NCBI RefSeq assembly: GCF_000717335.1
Contig: NZ_JNYZ01000015.1
Location: forward strand, 62,001-126,000
Direction of reading: 5' to 3'
Source of the DNA: Amycolatopsis jejuensis
GTDB lineage: Bacteria > Actinomycetota > Actinomycetes > Mycobacteriales > Pseudonocardiaceae
Length of the DNA: 64,000 bases
Shown: positions 7,526 through 15,929 of the stretch, piece by piece
Position numbering within the stretch: position 1 is the first letter of the stretch
How the letters are laid out: each line of letters opens with the position of its first letter
Position numbers and translations under genes: made by a program
Notes under the pieces: generated by a model
Databases searched by the model: none
Told to the model about the DNA's origin: nothing
Seen by the model: only the letters and a program-made list of their open reading frames with translations

Positions 7526-9781
7526 TCAAGCGGACTCGTGCCACCACGCGGCAATCTGCGCCCGATGGCTGAACCCGAGCTTGGCGAGGATCCGCCCGAC
7601 GTGCACTTCCGCGGTACGCAGCGAGATCACCAGCCGGGCGGACACGGCCCGGTTGCTGAGCCCGGCCGCCACCAGTGCGGCCACCTCGGCCTCGCGCGGC
7701 GTGAGCAGGCCGTCGCCGGCCGCGGGGACGGTCGCGCGGCCGCCGTCCGGCTCGCCCCTGGCCAGCCGGACGATCTCGGCGACACCGCCCGCACCGCCCC
7801 CGCCGGTGACGGATTCGTACCGTGCCCGGCCGAGGCCGTCGACGATCCGCTTGCCCCACAGCGCCCGCTGCGTGGCCAGGTAGCCGAAGTCCTGCAGCGG
7901 CACAAAACTCCGCCCGCTGCGGCGCTGGATTGCCGCGTACAACTTGGCCGCCTCGGTCAATTTCCCGCCGGCGGCTCGCGTCCAGCACAGCACTTCCGCG
8001 ACAAGCACGATCCCGGCACCGTCCGCGAGCGCGAGCTTGAGCTCCAAGCCTTCCCGGGCGGCCTGCTCCGCGTCGGCGTACCGGTCGCTGAGGCAGAGCG
8101 CGAGCGAGCGGACCCACAACACGCAGGAGAGACACCACAATTCGCCTGCCGAGCGGCAGACACGTTCGGCTTCGGCACAGCAGCGCAGCGCTTCCTCGAT
8201 GTCGCCGCGAGCGGTATGGATCTCCGCCAGCAGCATCACCATGATCGCGAGCCCGGCCTGATCGCCCGCCGCCTCCCGGCTTCCCGCCGCGGCCCGGCAA
8301 CGGCGGATTGCGTCGTCGAAGGAACCCTCGAACGCATCGGCAGCGGCGAGCAGGGCGCCGGCGAGATCGCGGGCCGCCAGGTCGGCGGCGGCTTGCCGCT
8401 GCGCGTACCGCAAGGTTTCCCTGGCACTCGCCAGTTGTTCCGCGGTCAGCTGGATCCAGCCGTGCACCCACAGCAGGCGCCCGGTCGGCGGGGCCGCCGC
8501 GCGGGCGCGGGCCATCCAGATCTCACCCTCGCGCTGGCGGCCGAGGCACACCCACAACGGCCACAGCGCGGCCGCCATCGCCAAGCCGCGCTCCGGTTCG
8601 GAGCCGCTCAGCAGGTGATCGAGCGCGACCCGCAGGTCGGGCAGCGAACTGCGCAGCTCGGCCGACACCGCCACCTGGTCCGGGCCGAACCAGCGCTCGG
8701 CCGCGCGCGTCGCGAGCCCTTCGTAATGCTGCGCATGCCGCTCCGCGAGCAGGTCATGGCGGCCGAGACGCGAGCGGCCGTACCGGCGGATCGCCGACAG
8801 CATCCGGAACCGCGGCCGGTCTCCTTGCTCGCACACCACGATCGACTTGCCCACCAGGCCGTCCAGTACGTCCGGGAGGTCGGCGGCGGCCAGGTCCGGC
8901 CCGCCGCAGACCACCTGGACCGCCTCCAGGTCGGCCCAGCCGGCGAAGACGCTCGCCATCGCCCAGAGCCGCCGTTCCTCCGGCGAGCACAGGCGGAAAC
9001 TCCACGCCAGCGTGTCTTCGAGGCTCGCCTGCCGCGCCGGCTGGGCACGCGGCGCCGCTCGCAGGATCCGGTCCTGGTCCTCGAGATGATCCGCGATCTG
9101 CCCGATCGACATCGAGCTGAGCCGGGCCGCGGCCAGTTCCACGGCGAGCGGCAGACCGTCGAGGTTCCGGCACAGGCGGGCGACGTCGGCGGCGTTCGCC
9201 GCGGTGACGGCGAAGCCGGCGTGCACCGCGCGAGCACGTTCCACCAGCAGCTGGACCGAGGCGACGCCGGACAGCGCCTCCGGCGGCAGTGGGTCGAGGT
9301 CCTCGTCGGGTACCGGGAGCGGGCCGACCTGCAGCACGTGCTCGCCGATGACGCCGAGCCGTTCGCGGCTCGTGACGAGCATCCGGACCTGCGGGCAGGT
9401 CTGCAGCACCTCCTGCACCAGGTCCGAGCACGCGGCGACGAGGTGCTCGCAGTTGTCCACCACGAAAAGCGCGTGCCAGTTCCGGATCCGCTCGGCGACC
9501 CCGGCCACGCCGGGACCGTCTTCGCCGACCGCGGCGGCCAGGGTCGCGGGCACCAGCGCGGGATCGCGGACCGCCGACAGATCGAGGTACCAGACCCCGT
9601 CCGGGAACACCCGGCCCGCGGTGCGCGCGGCCTCCCACGCGACGCGGCTCTTGCCTGCCCCGCCGGGCCCGGTCACCGACACCAGCCGCGCCCGGCCGAG
9701 CGCCGTACGCACCTCACGCACTTCCCGGACCCGGCCCACCAAGCCGGTGAGGGCAGCGGGAAGGCGACCCGCACCAGCCAA
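7526..9781 (-). CDS. Large LuxR family regulator with NB-ARC-type ATPase domain
   Basis: A 751-residue regulator. The N-terminal STAND ATPase has Walker A GPGGAGKS (38-45) and Walker B LFVVDNCEHLV. A winged-helix and TPR-like alpha-helical middle (repeated LRYAQRQAAADLAARDLAG and similar) follows, and the C-terminal LuxR helix-turn-helix contains LTPREAEVAALVAAGLSNRA. The start is a TTG at 9781 with GGAGG 7 bases upstream; no in-frame ATG lies nearby. Such proteins oligomerise on ATP and an inducer. It stands between the MHS transporter and the PucR operon in the same direction and may add a second layer of control. The signal is unknown. Confidence 0.85.
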   Translation of the reverse strand: MAGAGRLPAALTGLVGRVREVREVRTALGRARLVSVTGPGGAGKSRVAWEAARTAGRVFPDGVWYLDLSAVRDPALVPATLAAAVGEDGPGVAGVAERIRNWHALFVVDNCEHLVAACSDLVQEVLQTCPQVRMLVTSRERLGVIGEHVLQVGPLPVPDEDLDPLPPEALSGVASVQLLVERARAVHAGFAVTAANAADVARLCRNLDGLPLAVELAAARLSSMSIGQIADHLEDQDRILRAAPRAQPARQASLEDTLAWSFRLCSPEERRLWAMASVFAGWADLEAVQVVCGGPDLAAADLPDVLDGLVGKSIVVCEQGDRPRFRMLSAIRRYGRSRLGRHDLLAERHAQHYEGLATRAAERWFGPDQVAVSAELRSSLPDLRVALDHLLSGSEPERGLAMAAALWPLWVCLGRQREGEIWMARARAAAPPTGRLLWVHGWIQLTAEQLASARETLRYAQRQAAADLAARDLAGALLAAADAFEGSFDDAIRRCRAAAGSREAAGDQAGLAIMVMLLAEIHTARGDIEEALRCCAEAERVCRSAGELWCLSCVLWVRSLALCLSDRYADAEQAAREGLELKLALADGAGIVLVAEVLCWTRAAGGKLTEAAKLYAAIQRRSGRSFVPLQDFGYLATQRALWGKRIVDGLGRARYESVTGGGGAGGVAEIVRLARGEPDGGRATVPAAGDGLLTPREAEVAALVAAGLSNRAVSARLVISLRTAEVHVGRILAKLGFSHRAQIAAWWHESA

Positions 9782-9853
9782 TGCAGTACCTCCGATCGCG
9801 GCGCCCCGCCGAGCCTACCTTCCGGTCCCGGCAGGACACCGCGGTCGGCGGGG

Positions 9854-11206
9854 CTACCCCGGCTGCTCCGCGGGGGCCGTCATGCCGAAGCCGGCACGGC
9901 CCGCCGTGCGGGCGATCACCATCCGGCCGAGCAGCACGCCGCACACCGACAGCGCGGCCAGCCCGAGCATCAGCACGACGATGCCGGTCGAACTGCCGGA
10001 CGCGCTCTGCACCGCGACGCTGATCGTCGGCATCAGGCCGCCGGTCATCGCCCCGACGTTGTACGCGATCGACAGACCGGTGTAGCGCACGTCATCGCCG
10101 AACAGCCGCGCGACCACCATCCCGAGCACCCCGAACTGGGCAGGCAGGATCGCGACCCCCAGCACGATGCCCAACGTCACCAACGTCGGGTTGCCGGTGT
10201 TGACCAGCGCGAACATCGGGAACGGCACGACCGCGGCGACCAGGATCGCGACGAACAGGACCGTGACCGGCCGGTACCGGTCGCCGAGGAAGCCGACGAC
10301 GATGATCGCGCCGGCCTGCAGCACTGTCCCGATGGCCAGGGCGGTGAGCACCACGCTCCGCGTCGCACCGGCCGTCGCGGTGGCGTAGTTGGTGAGGTAG
10401 GTCGACACGAGGTAGTAGCCGCCGAGGTCCAGCTGCACGATCAGGACCGCCGCGACGAGCGCGACCCACGACGTCTTGAGCATCGCCACCACCGGCACCT
10501 TCGCCAGCCGGGCCTCTTCCCTGGCCTGCTCGAAGACCGGCGACTCGGCGACCTTCAGCCGCATGTACAACGCGAAGAGCACGACCAGGAACGAGATCAG
10601 GAACGGAATCCGCCAGCCCCAGCTCAGCAGCTGCGCCGTCGAGAGCCCGCCCAGCGCGGCGAAGGCGCCGGTGGCCGCGAGCGACCCGATCGGCGACCCG
10701 AGCTGCACGCACATCTGCAGGCGCGACCGCTTCTCCGGCGGCGCGTGTTCGAGCACCATCGTCGTCGCCCCGCTCCACTCGCCGCCGATCGAGAACCCCT
10801 GCACGAGCCGCAGGAACACGAGCAGCAGCGGGGCGAGGTACCCGATCGAGGCGGCGGGCGGGATCAGGCCGATCGCGCCGGTCGCCAGTCCCATCCCGGT
10901 GATCGTCACGATCAGCACCCGGCGGCGGCCGTACTTGTCGCCGAAGTGCCCGAGCACGATCGCGCCGACCGGGCGCATCACGAACCCGACCGCGAAGGAC
11001 GCGAACGACAGCAGCGTCCCGAGCGCCGGCGGGAGGCCGGGGAAGAAGATCTTGTCGAAGACCAGCGCCGCGGCGAGGCCGTAGACGATGAAGTCGTAGA
11101 CCTCCAATGCGGTGCCGATCGTGGACGAAACCACGACCTTGCGCACGTGCGCGAAGGCCGGGCTGGTCACTCCGGGCGGCTGTCCCGTACGCACTTCCTC
11201 GGCCAT
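9854..11206 (-). CDS. MHS-family major facilitator transporter
   Basis: A 450-residue integral membrane protein with about 12 hydrophobic segments. It belongs to the metabolite:H+ symporter (ProP/ShiA/KgtP-like) group: SSTIGTALEVYDFIVYG at TM1, the loop GHFGDKYGRRRVL between TM2 and TM3, and RLVQGFSIGGEWSGA at TM5. MHS members import carboxylates, betaines and aromatic acids. The ATG at 11206 is preceded by GGAGGAGCAGGAC. It diverges from the DUF1028-hydrolase-LLM-M20 operon and probably supplies the substrate for that operon or for the CoA-transferase operon. Confidence 0.9.
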   Translation of the reverse strand: MAEEVRTGQPPGVTSPAFAHVRKVVVSSTIGTALEVYDFIVYGLAAALVFDKIFFPGLPPALGTLLSFASFAVGFVMRPVGAIVLGHFGDKYGRRRVLIVTITGMGLATGAIGLIPPAASIGYLAPLLLVFLRLVQGFSIGGEWSGATTMVLEHAPPEKRSRLQMCVQLGSPIGSLAATGAFAALGGLSTAQLLSWGWRIPFLISFLVVLFALYMRLKVAESPVFEQAREEARLAKVPVVAMLKTSWVALVAAVLIVQLDLGGYYLVSTYLTNYATATAGATRSVVLTALAIGTVLQAGAIIVVGFLGDRYRPVTVLFVAILVAAVVPFPMFALVNTGNPTLVTLGIVLGVAILPAQFGVLGMVVARLFGDDVRYTGLSIAYNVGAMTGGLMPTISVAVQSASGSSTGIVVLMLGLAALSVCGVLLGRMVIARTAGRAGFGMTAPAEQPG

Positions 11207-11384
11207 GTCCTGCTCCTCCAACCTGTTCGGTGGGGGAAAGAGTCGGCGTACCCGGGGACGCGGGCAATTGGCGGATCCGTCAACTCCGGCGCGCGGCGAG
11301 GTAGGTGGTGCGTACGTAGTCGCCCTGATGCGCCGATGCGGTCGTCCGGCGAATCCTTCGCAGCATGCCGAACGGGAAAGCGTC
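11207..11384. promoter_or_regulatory. Divergent promoter region, transporter / DUF1028 operon
   Basis: These 178 bases separate two divergent translation starts. They contain CGTACGTAG at 11311-11319, the reverse complement of CTACGTACG at 7512-7520 in front of the PucR gene. A near match, CTACGTATG, lies at 1197-1205. The shared 9-mer is a candidate site for one of the local regulators. No clear -35/-10 pair could be assigned. Confidence 0.4.
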
Positions 11385-12245
11385 ATGACCTACTCCGTGG
11401 TGGCCAGGGACCCGGCGACCGGGGAGCTGGGGGTCGCCAGCCAGTCGCACTACTTCGCGGTCGCGCGGGCGGTGAACCACGCCGAGGCGGGCACCGGCGC
11501 GGTCGCCAACCAGTCGTTCATCGAACCGGCACACGCACAGCGTGGCCTGGCCGCGATGCGAGCCGGTGCTTCGGCCGAGGAAGCGTTGCGCGCGACGCTG
11601 GCCGCTGACCCGGAGCCGGACGTGCGGCAGGTCGCGATGGCCGACGCACGCGGCGGGCTGGCCGTGCACACCGGTGCCCGCTGCGTACCCACCGCGGGCA
11701 GCCGGGCCGGGGACGGCTATCTCGTGCAGGGGAACATGCTCGCGTCCGAAGCGGTGCTGGACGGGATGGCCCGCGCGATGGACGAAAGCGGCCCGCTCGC
11801 CGACCGCATGCTGCGGGCACTCGCGGCGGCCGACTCCGCCGGTGGCGACCTGCGCGGACGGCAGGCGGCAGGCATCCGCATCGTCAGCGGCGAGCCGGAC
11901 GGGGCCGTCGTGGTTGACCTACGCGTGGATGACGCCCCCGATCCGGTCGGCGAGCTGACCCGTCTCGTCCTCGTCCAGCGATCCACCACCGCGCTCCGGC
12001 AGGCCTTGCGCGATGCCGGAGTGACCGGCGAAATCCGGCCGGACGCGGTGGATCCCGCGCTGGACACGCTCGGGGCGATCGCCGGGGAGGACTCCGAGGC
12101 CGGGGTCGAAGCCGAACTGTGGCGGTGCGTGCTGCTGGCGAGGGCCGGCCGCGACGCCGATGCGGCAGTACGAGCGCTGGTCGCCCGGCGGCCGTCGATG
12201 GAGACCTTCCTCGCCAACCTCGCCGCCGCGGGAGTCCTGCGATGA
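11385..12245 (+). CDS. DUF1028 family protein (putative Ntn-type hydrolase)
   Basis: A 286-residue protein of the DUF1028 family. The N-terminal MTYSVVARDPATGELGVASQ and the following YFAVARAVNHAEAG are the family hallmark. Members have an Ntn-hydrolase-like fold and are often found beside peptidases and amidohydrolases, but their activity is unsettled. The ATG at 11385 follows GGGAAAG. Its stop overlaps the next start (ATGA at 12242-12245), making it the first gene of a four-gene operon with an alpha/beta hydrolase, an LLM oxidoreductase and an M20 amidohydrolase. This suggests a role in cleaving an amide or peptide-like compound. Confidence 0.85.
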   Translation: MTYSVVARDPATGELGVASQSHYFAVARAVNHAEAGTGAVANQSFIEPAHAQRGLAAMRAGASAEEALRATLAADPEPDVRQVAMADARGGLAVHTGARCVPTAGSRAGDGYLVQGNMLASEAVLDGMARAMDESGPLADRMLRALAAADSAGGDLRGRQAAGIRIVSGEPDGAVVVDLRVDDAPDPVGELTRLVLVQRSTTALRQALRDAGVTGEIRPDAVDPALDTLGAIAGEDSEAGVEAELWRCVLLARAGRDADAAVRALVARRPSMETFLANLAAAGVLR

Positions 12246-13057
12246 CCACGCGGTTCACTGTGGACGGGCCGGCCGGGCCGATTTCCGCGCTGCACTGGCC
12301 GGGCGAGGGGACACCGGCGCTGCTGCTGCACCCGGTCAACACTGCCGCCGCCGTATGGGCCGAGGTCGCCCCGGCGTTGTCCCGCGAGGTCGTGGCACTC
12401 GACTACCGCGGCCACGGCGCTTCCGGGCCCGGACCCTCGTATCTGCCCGGGGACTACGCGGCCGACGCACTGGCCGTGCTGGATCACCTCGGCTGGGACC
12501 GGGTGCATCTGGTGGGCGGGTCGATCGGCGGTGCCGTGTGCGCCGAGGTCGCCGCCCGGCGGGCGGAGAAGGTCCGCAGCATTGCCTGTTTCGGCTCCGC
12601 CCTCCGGATCGGCATGCCGGAAACGGACCTCGAACCGCTGCTCTCCGAACTGGGCAGGCTGGGTACCGACGCCTGGTTCCGGCAGCGCGGACCCGGCATG
12701 CTCGGTCCCCTGGCCCGTCCCGGCTCCGCCGAACGGCTGGCCGCGCTGGCGGGCGGGCGCGACCCCGCGATGGTCGCGGACATCGTGCGGGCGACGTTCT
12801 GCCAGGCCGATTCCCGCGCAGTCGCCGCGTCGCTGCCCCGGTATCCGGCGTTCGTCGCCGTCGGTGCCTACGACTCGACCTGCCCGGCGCCGATGGCTTA
12901 CGAGCTGGCCGGCGCGCTCGGCACCGGCGTGATGGTGCTGCCCGGGATCGGCCATCTGCCGATGCTCGAGGCACCCGAGGAGGTCGCTGCGCTGCTGACG
13001 GCGTTCCACGACCGGGTGGAAGCCGATGCCCGGCAGGCGATGGATCGTCCGGCATGA
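12242..13057 (+). CDS. Alpha/beta hydrolase
   Basis: A 271-residue alpha/beta hydrolase. ALLLHPVNTAAAVW provides the oxyanion region, DYRGHGAS the strand-4 turn, and VGGSIGGAV the nucleophile elbow with serine. The probable catalytic histidine is in LPGIGHLPMLEAPEEV near the C-terminus. The LHPVN phrase in place of the usual LHG is shared with the relic at 791-1064, so an old paralogue existed at the left of the window. It is coupled by ATGA overlaps on both sides. An ester, lactone or enol-lactone substrate is plausible; no specific substrate can be named. Confidence 0.85.
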   Translation: MTTRFTVDGPAGPISALHWPGEGTPALLLHPVNTAAAVWAEVAPALSREVVALDYRGHGASGPGPSYLPGDYAADALAVLDHLGWDRVHLVGGSIGGAVCAEVAARRAEKVRSIACFGSALRIGMPETDLEPLLSELGRLGTDAWFRQRGPGMLGPLARPGSAERLAALAGGRDPAMVADIVRATFCQADSRAVAASLPRYPAFVAVGAYDSTCPAPMAYELAGALGTGVMVLPGIGHLPMLEAPEEVAALLTAFHDRVEADARQAMDRPA

Positions 13058-14007
13058 GCACCGGCGTCGGGCTCGTCCTCGCGAGCAGCACTCCCCCGGA
13101 GCTGATCGGCTCCACCGCGAAACTGGCCGAGGACCTGGGTTTCGCCGAGCTGTGGATCCCCGAGGACTACTGGTGCCTCGGTTCGGCGGCCTGCCTGGTG
13201 CGGGCGCTCGCCGCGACCGAACGGATCCCGGTTGGCGTCGGGGTGATGTCGGCGCTGGTGCGGCATCCGGCGGTCGCGGCGATGGAAATCGGCTGTGCGG
13301 AACGGATGTTCCCCGGCCGGACGCGGCTCGGGATCGGTGTCGGCGTGCCACCGCTGATGGCGCAGATGGGCTACCGGCCGCCCTCGCAGCTGGCGGCGCT
13401 GCGGGAGAGCGTCGAGATCCTGCGGACCCTGCTGTCCGGCCGGGAATGCACCACGACCGGGGTGTTCGAGGCCGACAGCATCCGGCTGGCGCACCCACCG
13501 GCCACCCCGCCCCCGATCTACACCGGGGTGCTCGGGCCGAAAATGCTCCGGCTGTCCGGGGAAATCGCCGACGGGACCGTGGTTTCCGCCATGGCGAGCC
13601 CGGCGTACCTGCGGTGGGTCCGCGAACACGTCGGCGGGCACCGGGTCCCGGCATTCGCGATGTACTGCGTCGACGACGACCGGGACAAGGCACGGGCGGC
13701 GGTCCGGCCACTGGTCGCGCGGTACCTGTCGCATCTCTCGAAAAGCCCGCTGGTCACCGTGAACGACTTCGGCGCGCAGGTCGCGCAGCTCTGCGCACGC
13801 GGCGGCGCGGACCTGATCGAACGCGAGATGCCCGACGAATGGCTCGACGAGCTGACCGTCGCCGGTGACCCGCAGACCTGCGCAGCAGGAATCAAGCGGC
13901 TGCACGAGGCAGGTGCCGATTCCGTCGTCCTGATGCCGGTGCTCGCCGAAGACGTCGAAGCGACCCTCCGGACCACTGCGGCCGACGTGCTGCCGAAGCT
14001 CGGCTGA
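13054..14007 (+). CDS. LLM-class (luciferase-like) flavin-dependent oxidoreductase
   Basis: A 317-residue TIM-barrel oxidoreductase with the LLM signature: DLGFAELWIPEDYW early, ACLVRALAATERIPVGVGV (strand 3), RTRLGIGVGVPPLMAQMG in place of the usual GxGxG, and a C-terminal AGDPQTCAAGIKRLHEAGAD repeat typical of the F420/FMN group. In Actinobacteria such proteins may use coenzyme F420 or FMNH2. It overlaps the hydrolase by ATGA and is followed two bases later by the M20 gene. It may oxidise or desulfurise the transported compound. The cofactor is not decided by sequence. Confidence 0.8.
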   Translation: MSTGVGLVLASSTPPELIGSTAKLAEDLGFAELWIPEDYWCLGSAACLVRALAATERIPVGVGVMSALVRHPAVAAMEIGCAERMFPGRTRLGIGVGVPPLMAQMGYRPPSQLAALRESVEILRTLLSGRECTTTGVFEADSIRLAHPPATPPPIYTGVLGPKMLRLSGEIADGTVVSAMASPAYLRWVREHVGGHRVPAFAMYCVDDDRDKARAAVRPLVARYLSHLSKSPLVTVNDFGAQVAQLCARGGADLIEREMPDEWLDELTVAGDPQTCAAGIKRLHEAGADSVVLMPVLAEDVEATLRTTAADVLPKLG

Positions 14008-14009
14008 AC

Positions 14010-15203
14010 ATGGTGTCGCTCAAGGGATTGCGTGAGGACGCAGGCGAGCTCGGGCTCACCGGGCTGCGGCACGCCCTGCACCGGGAGCCCGAGGTCGGCC
14101 TGGCTCTCCCGCGCACGCAGGAGAAAGTGCTCGCCGCGCTCGACGGACTACCGCTGGAGATCACGACCGGACGCGCACTGACGTCGATCACGGCGGTGCT
14201 GCGCGGTGCGTCGCCCGGGCCGTCCGTGCTGCTGCGCGCGGACATGGACGCACTGCCGGTCACGGAACGCAGCGGCGTCGCCTATGCGGCCGAAGGTCCG
14301 CGGATGCACGCGTGCGGGCACGACCTCCACACCACGATGCTCGTCGGTGCGGCCCGGCTGCTCGCGAGCCGCCGCGCGCAGATTTCCGGCGACGTCATCC
14401 TGATGTTCCAGCCGGGCGAGGAAGGCTTCGACGGCGCGCGGCACATGCTCGCCGAAGGGGTACTGGACGCCTCCGGCACCCGCCCGGCCGCCGCGTACGG
14501 CCTGCACGTGATCGCCGCCGGAATCCCGAACGGCGTCGTGACGACGCGGCGCGGGCCGTTCCTGGCTGCCGGAGACATCGTACGGGTGACCGTCCGCGGC
14601 GCGGGCGGGCACGGCTCGGCGCCCCATCGGGCACTGGACCCGGTTCCGGCAGCCTGCACGATGGTGACCGAGCTGCAGACCATGGTGACGCGGGGTTTCG
14701 ACGTGTTCGATCCCGTCGTGGTCAGTGTGGGCCGGTTCCGCGCCGGGACGCAGTACAACATCATCCCCGATGTTGCGGAATTCGAAGCGAGCATCCGGTC
14801 GTTCTCCGCCGCCGCGCACCTGCGGGTCAAGGACGGATTCCTGCGCGTGTGCCGCAACATCGCCGCGGCGCACGGCCTCACCGTCGAGATCGAGTACACC
14901 GAAGCCTTTCCCGTGACGTCGAACGACGACCACGAGGCCGAGTTCGTCGCCGAGACAGCCGCCGAACTCCTCGGCGAGGAGCGGTTCGCCTGGGCACCAC
15001 AGCCGCGTATGGGTTCCGAGGATTTCTCCTGTGTGCTCAACGAAGTGCCGGGCGCATTCGCGATGCTCGGCGCGTGCCCACCCGGCGCCGATCCGGCGGA
15101 AATGGCCAACAACCATGCGCCGGAAGCAATCTTCGACGACGGGGTACTCGCCGGCGGCGCAGCCCTGTACGCAAGCCTGGCGCTGCGGAGGCTCGGCTCG
15201 TGA
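14010..15203 (+). CDS. M20 family amidohydrolase
   Basis: A 397-residue zinc-dependent amidohydrolase of the M20D (hippurate hydrolase / IAA-amino-acid hydrolase) type. Metal ligands are visible: HACGHDLHTTMLVGAARLL (about 94-112), FQPGEEGFDGA (about 133-143) and the C-terminal NNHAPEAIFDD. The GGHGSAPHRALDPVPAA segment belongs to the dimerisation/lid domain. Such enzymes release an amino acid from an N-acyl conjugate. It ends the DUF1028 operon. An N-acyl amino acid or aryl amide would link this operon to the CoA-transferase/beta-oxidation operon. Confidence 0.9.
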   Translation: MVSLKGLREDAGELGLTGLRHALHREPEVGLALPRTQEKVLAALDGLPLEITTGRALTSITAVLRGASPGPSVLLRADMDALPVTERSGVAYAAEGPRMHACGHDLHTTMLVGAARLLASRRAQISGDVILMFQPGEEGFDGARHMLAEGVLDASGTRPAAAYGLHVIAAGIPNGVVTTRRGPFLAAGDIVRVTVRGAGGHGSAPHRALDPVPAACTMVTELQTMVTRGFDVFDPVVVSVGRFRAGTQYNIIPDVAEFEASIRSFSAAAHLRVKDGFLRVCRNIAAAHGLTVEIEYTEAFPVTSNDDHEAEFVAETAAELLGEERFAWAPQPRMGSEDFSCVLNEVPGAFAMLGACPPGADPAEMANNHAPEAIFDDGVLAGGAALYASLALRRLGS

Positions 15204-15595
15204 GCGAGTGCCGGTTGGATCGCATCCCGGTTGATCATGAGAGCAATCGGTGATTGAGGGGGCATGGAAGAGGATCGAGCCGGTCGGCGAGCTTGGCACC
15301 CCGCCTTGTCTGCATTATCGACATCACCCAGCGCCTCGCTGGTTCAACGCCGACACCGCGGCCATCCCGCGGCTGCGACTGAACGGAGGGCCGCCGACGG
15401 CATCTCGGCTTCCCAAGGAGCCGGATCCGCGGCGCAGGTGTCAAGCTTGCCGACTGGTGGCTCTCCGCCCAGGCCGCCGGCTCATCCGAACCCACCCCGC
15501 GGCAGGCCGGGACGAACGCGGCTGCCGGCACTCGCCCGGTTGATCCCGCTGCCTGCCCCGCTCACCAGCCCGGCCTTGCCTGCGAAGCCGCTCAC
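15204..15595. other. Region without recognisable gene
   Basis: About 390 bases after the M20 gene. Short open frames exist in several phases but none shows a recognisable motif, a good ribosome site or the codon bias of the neighbours. Because relics of two other genes follow immediately, this stretch is probably decayed sequence too. No repeat, tRNA or strong terminator was seen. Confidence 0.4.
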
Positions 15596-15760
15596 GTGAG
15601 TGCCTCGTGGTTCACCCAGACCACCCGGTCCCCGGTAGTCGGGTGCGTCCCGGTCACCGACCCGGACCCGGACCTCGCCTGGTCCCGGCTGGACCGCAGG
15701 CAACTGGTGGCCTCGTTCGTCGAAGCGGCCCTTTCCGCGCAGCAGCACGCGCGCCGCTGA
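15596..15760 (+). pseudogene. Probable LysR-type regulator C-terminal relic
   Basis: A short open stretch ending at TGA 15758-15760 reads VVGCVPVTDPDPDLAWSRLD and then RRQLVASFVEAALSAQQHARR. The phrase VPVTDPDP..LAWS followed by a terminal AFVEAA helix resembles the last strand and helix of LysR co-inducer domains. No DNA-binding half is found upstream. It is read as a relic, but the family call is weak because only about 50 residues remain. Confidence 0.35.
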
Positions 15761-15799
15761 CCTCCGCGCGCACGGACCCGGCGGCGCCTGGATTTGCCG

Positions 15800-15905
15800 A
15801 GTGACAAGGCGGTGGCGGCACCGGAACCGTTGCCCACCGCAACCTGCCGCAGCCGCAAACGTTCTGGGTCCTCAAGAGGTGGTACCCGGCCCATCTCGCC
15901 ACGAG
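15800..15905 (+). pseudogene. Relic N-terminus of a small membrane protein, relative of the gene at 32177-32653
   Basis: In one plus frame this stretch reads GGTGTVAHRNLPQPQTFWVL and then KRWYPAHLATS. The intact minus-strand gene at 32177-32653 reads GGTGSVPHRNLQQPHVRKAF then RVLKGWNLAYLATS at its N-terminus. Base-level identity is also clear (for example CTCGCCACGAG and GGTTCCGGTGCCGCC, seen on the opposite strand here). The membrane segments that should follow are absent: homology stops where the phytase 3-prime end begins. It is a truncated copy. Confidence 0.7.
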
Positions 15906-15929
15906 CAGGATGGTTCCTCCGGGGCCGGG

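Noticed and set aside
5966..11608. A plus-strand open frame of about 1880 codons covering the PucR, LuxR and transporter genes
   Set aside because: It is antisense to well-supported genes, is extremely rich in Arg, Pro and Gly as expected for shadow frames in GC-rich DNA, and shows no domain.
15204..15595. Small genes on either strand after the M20 amidohydrolase
   Set aside because: Frames are short, lack ribosome sites and motifs, and lie beside other relics.
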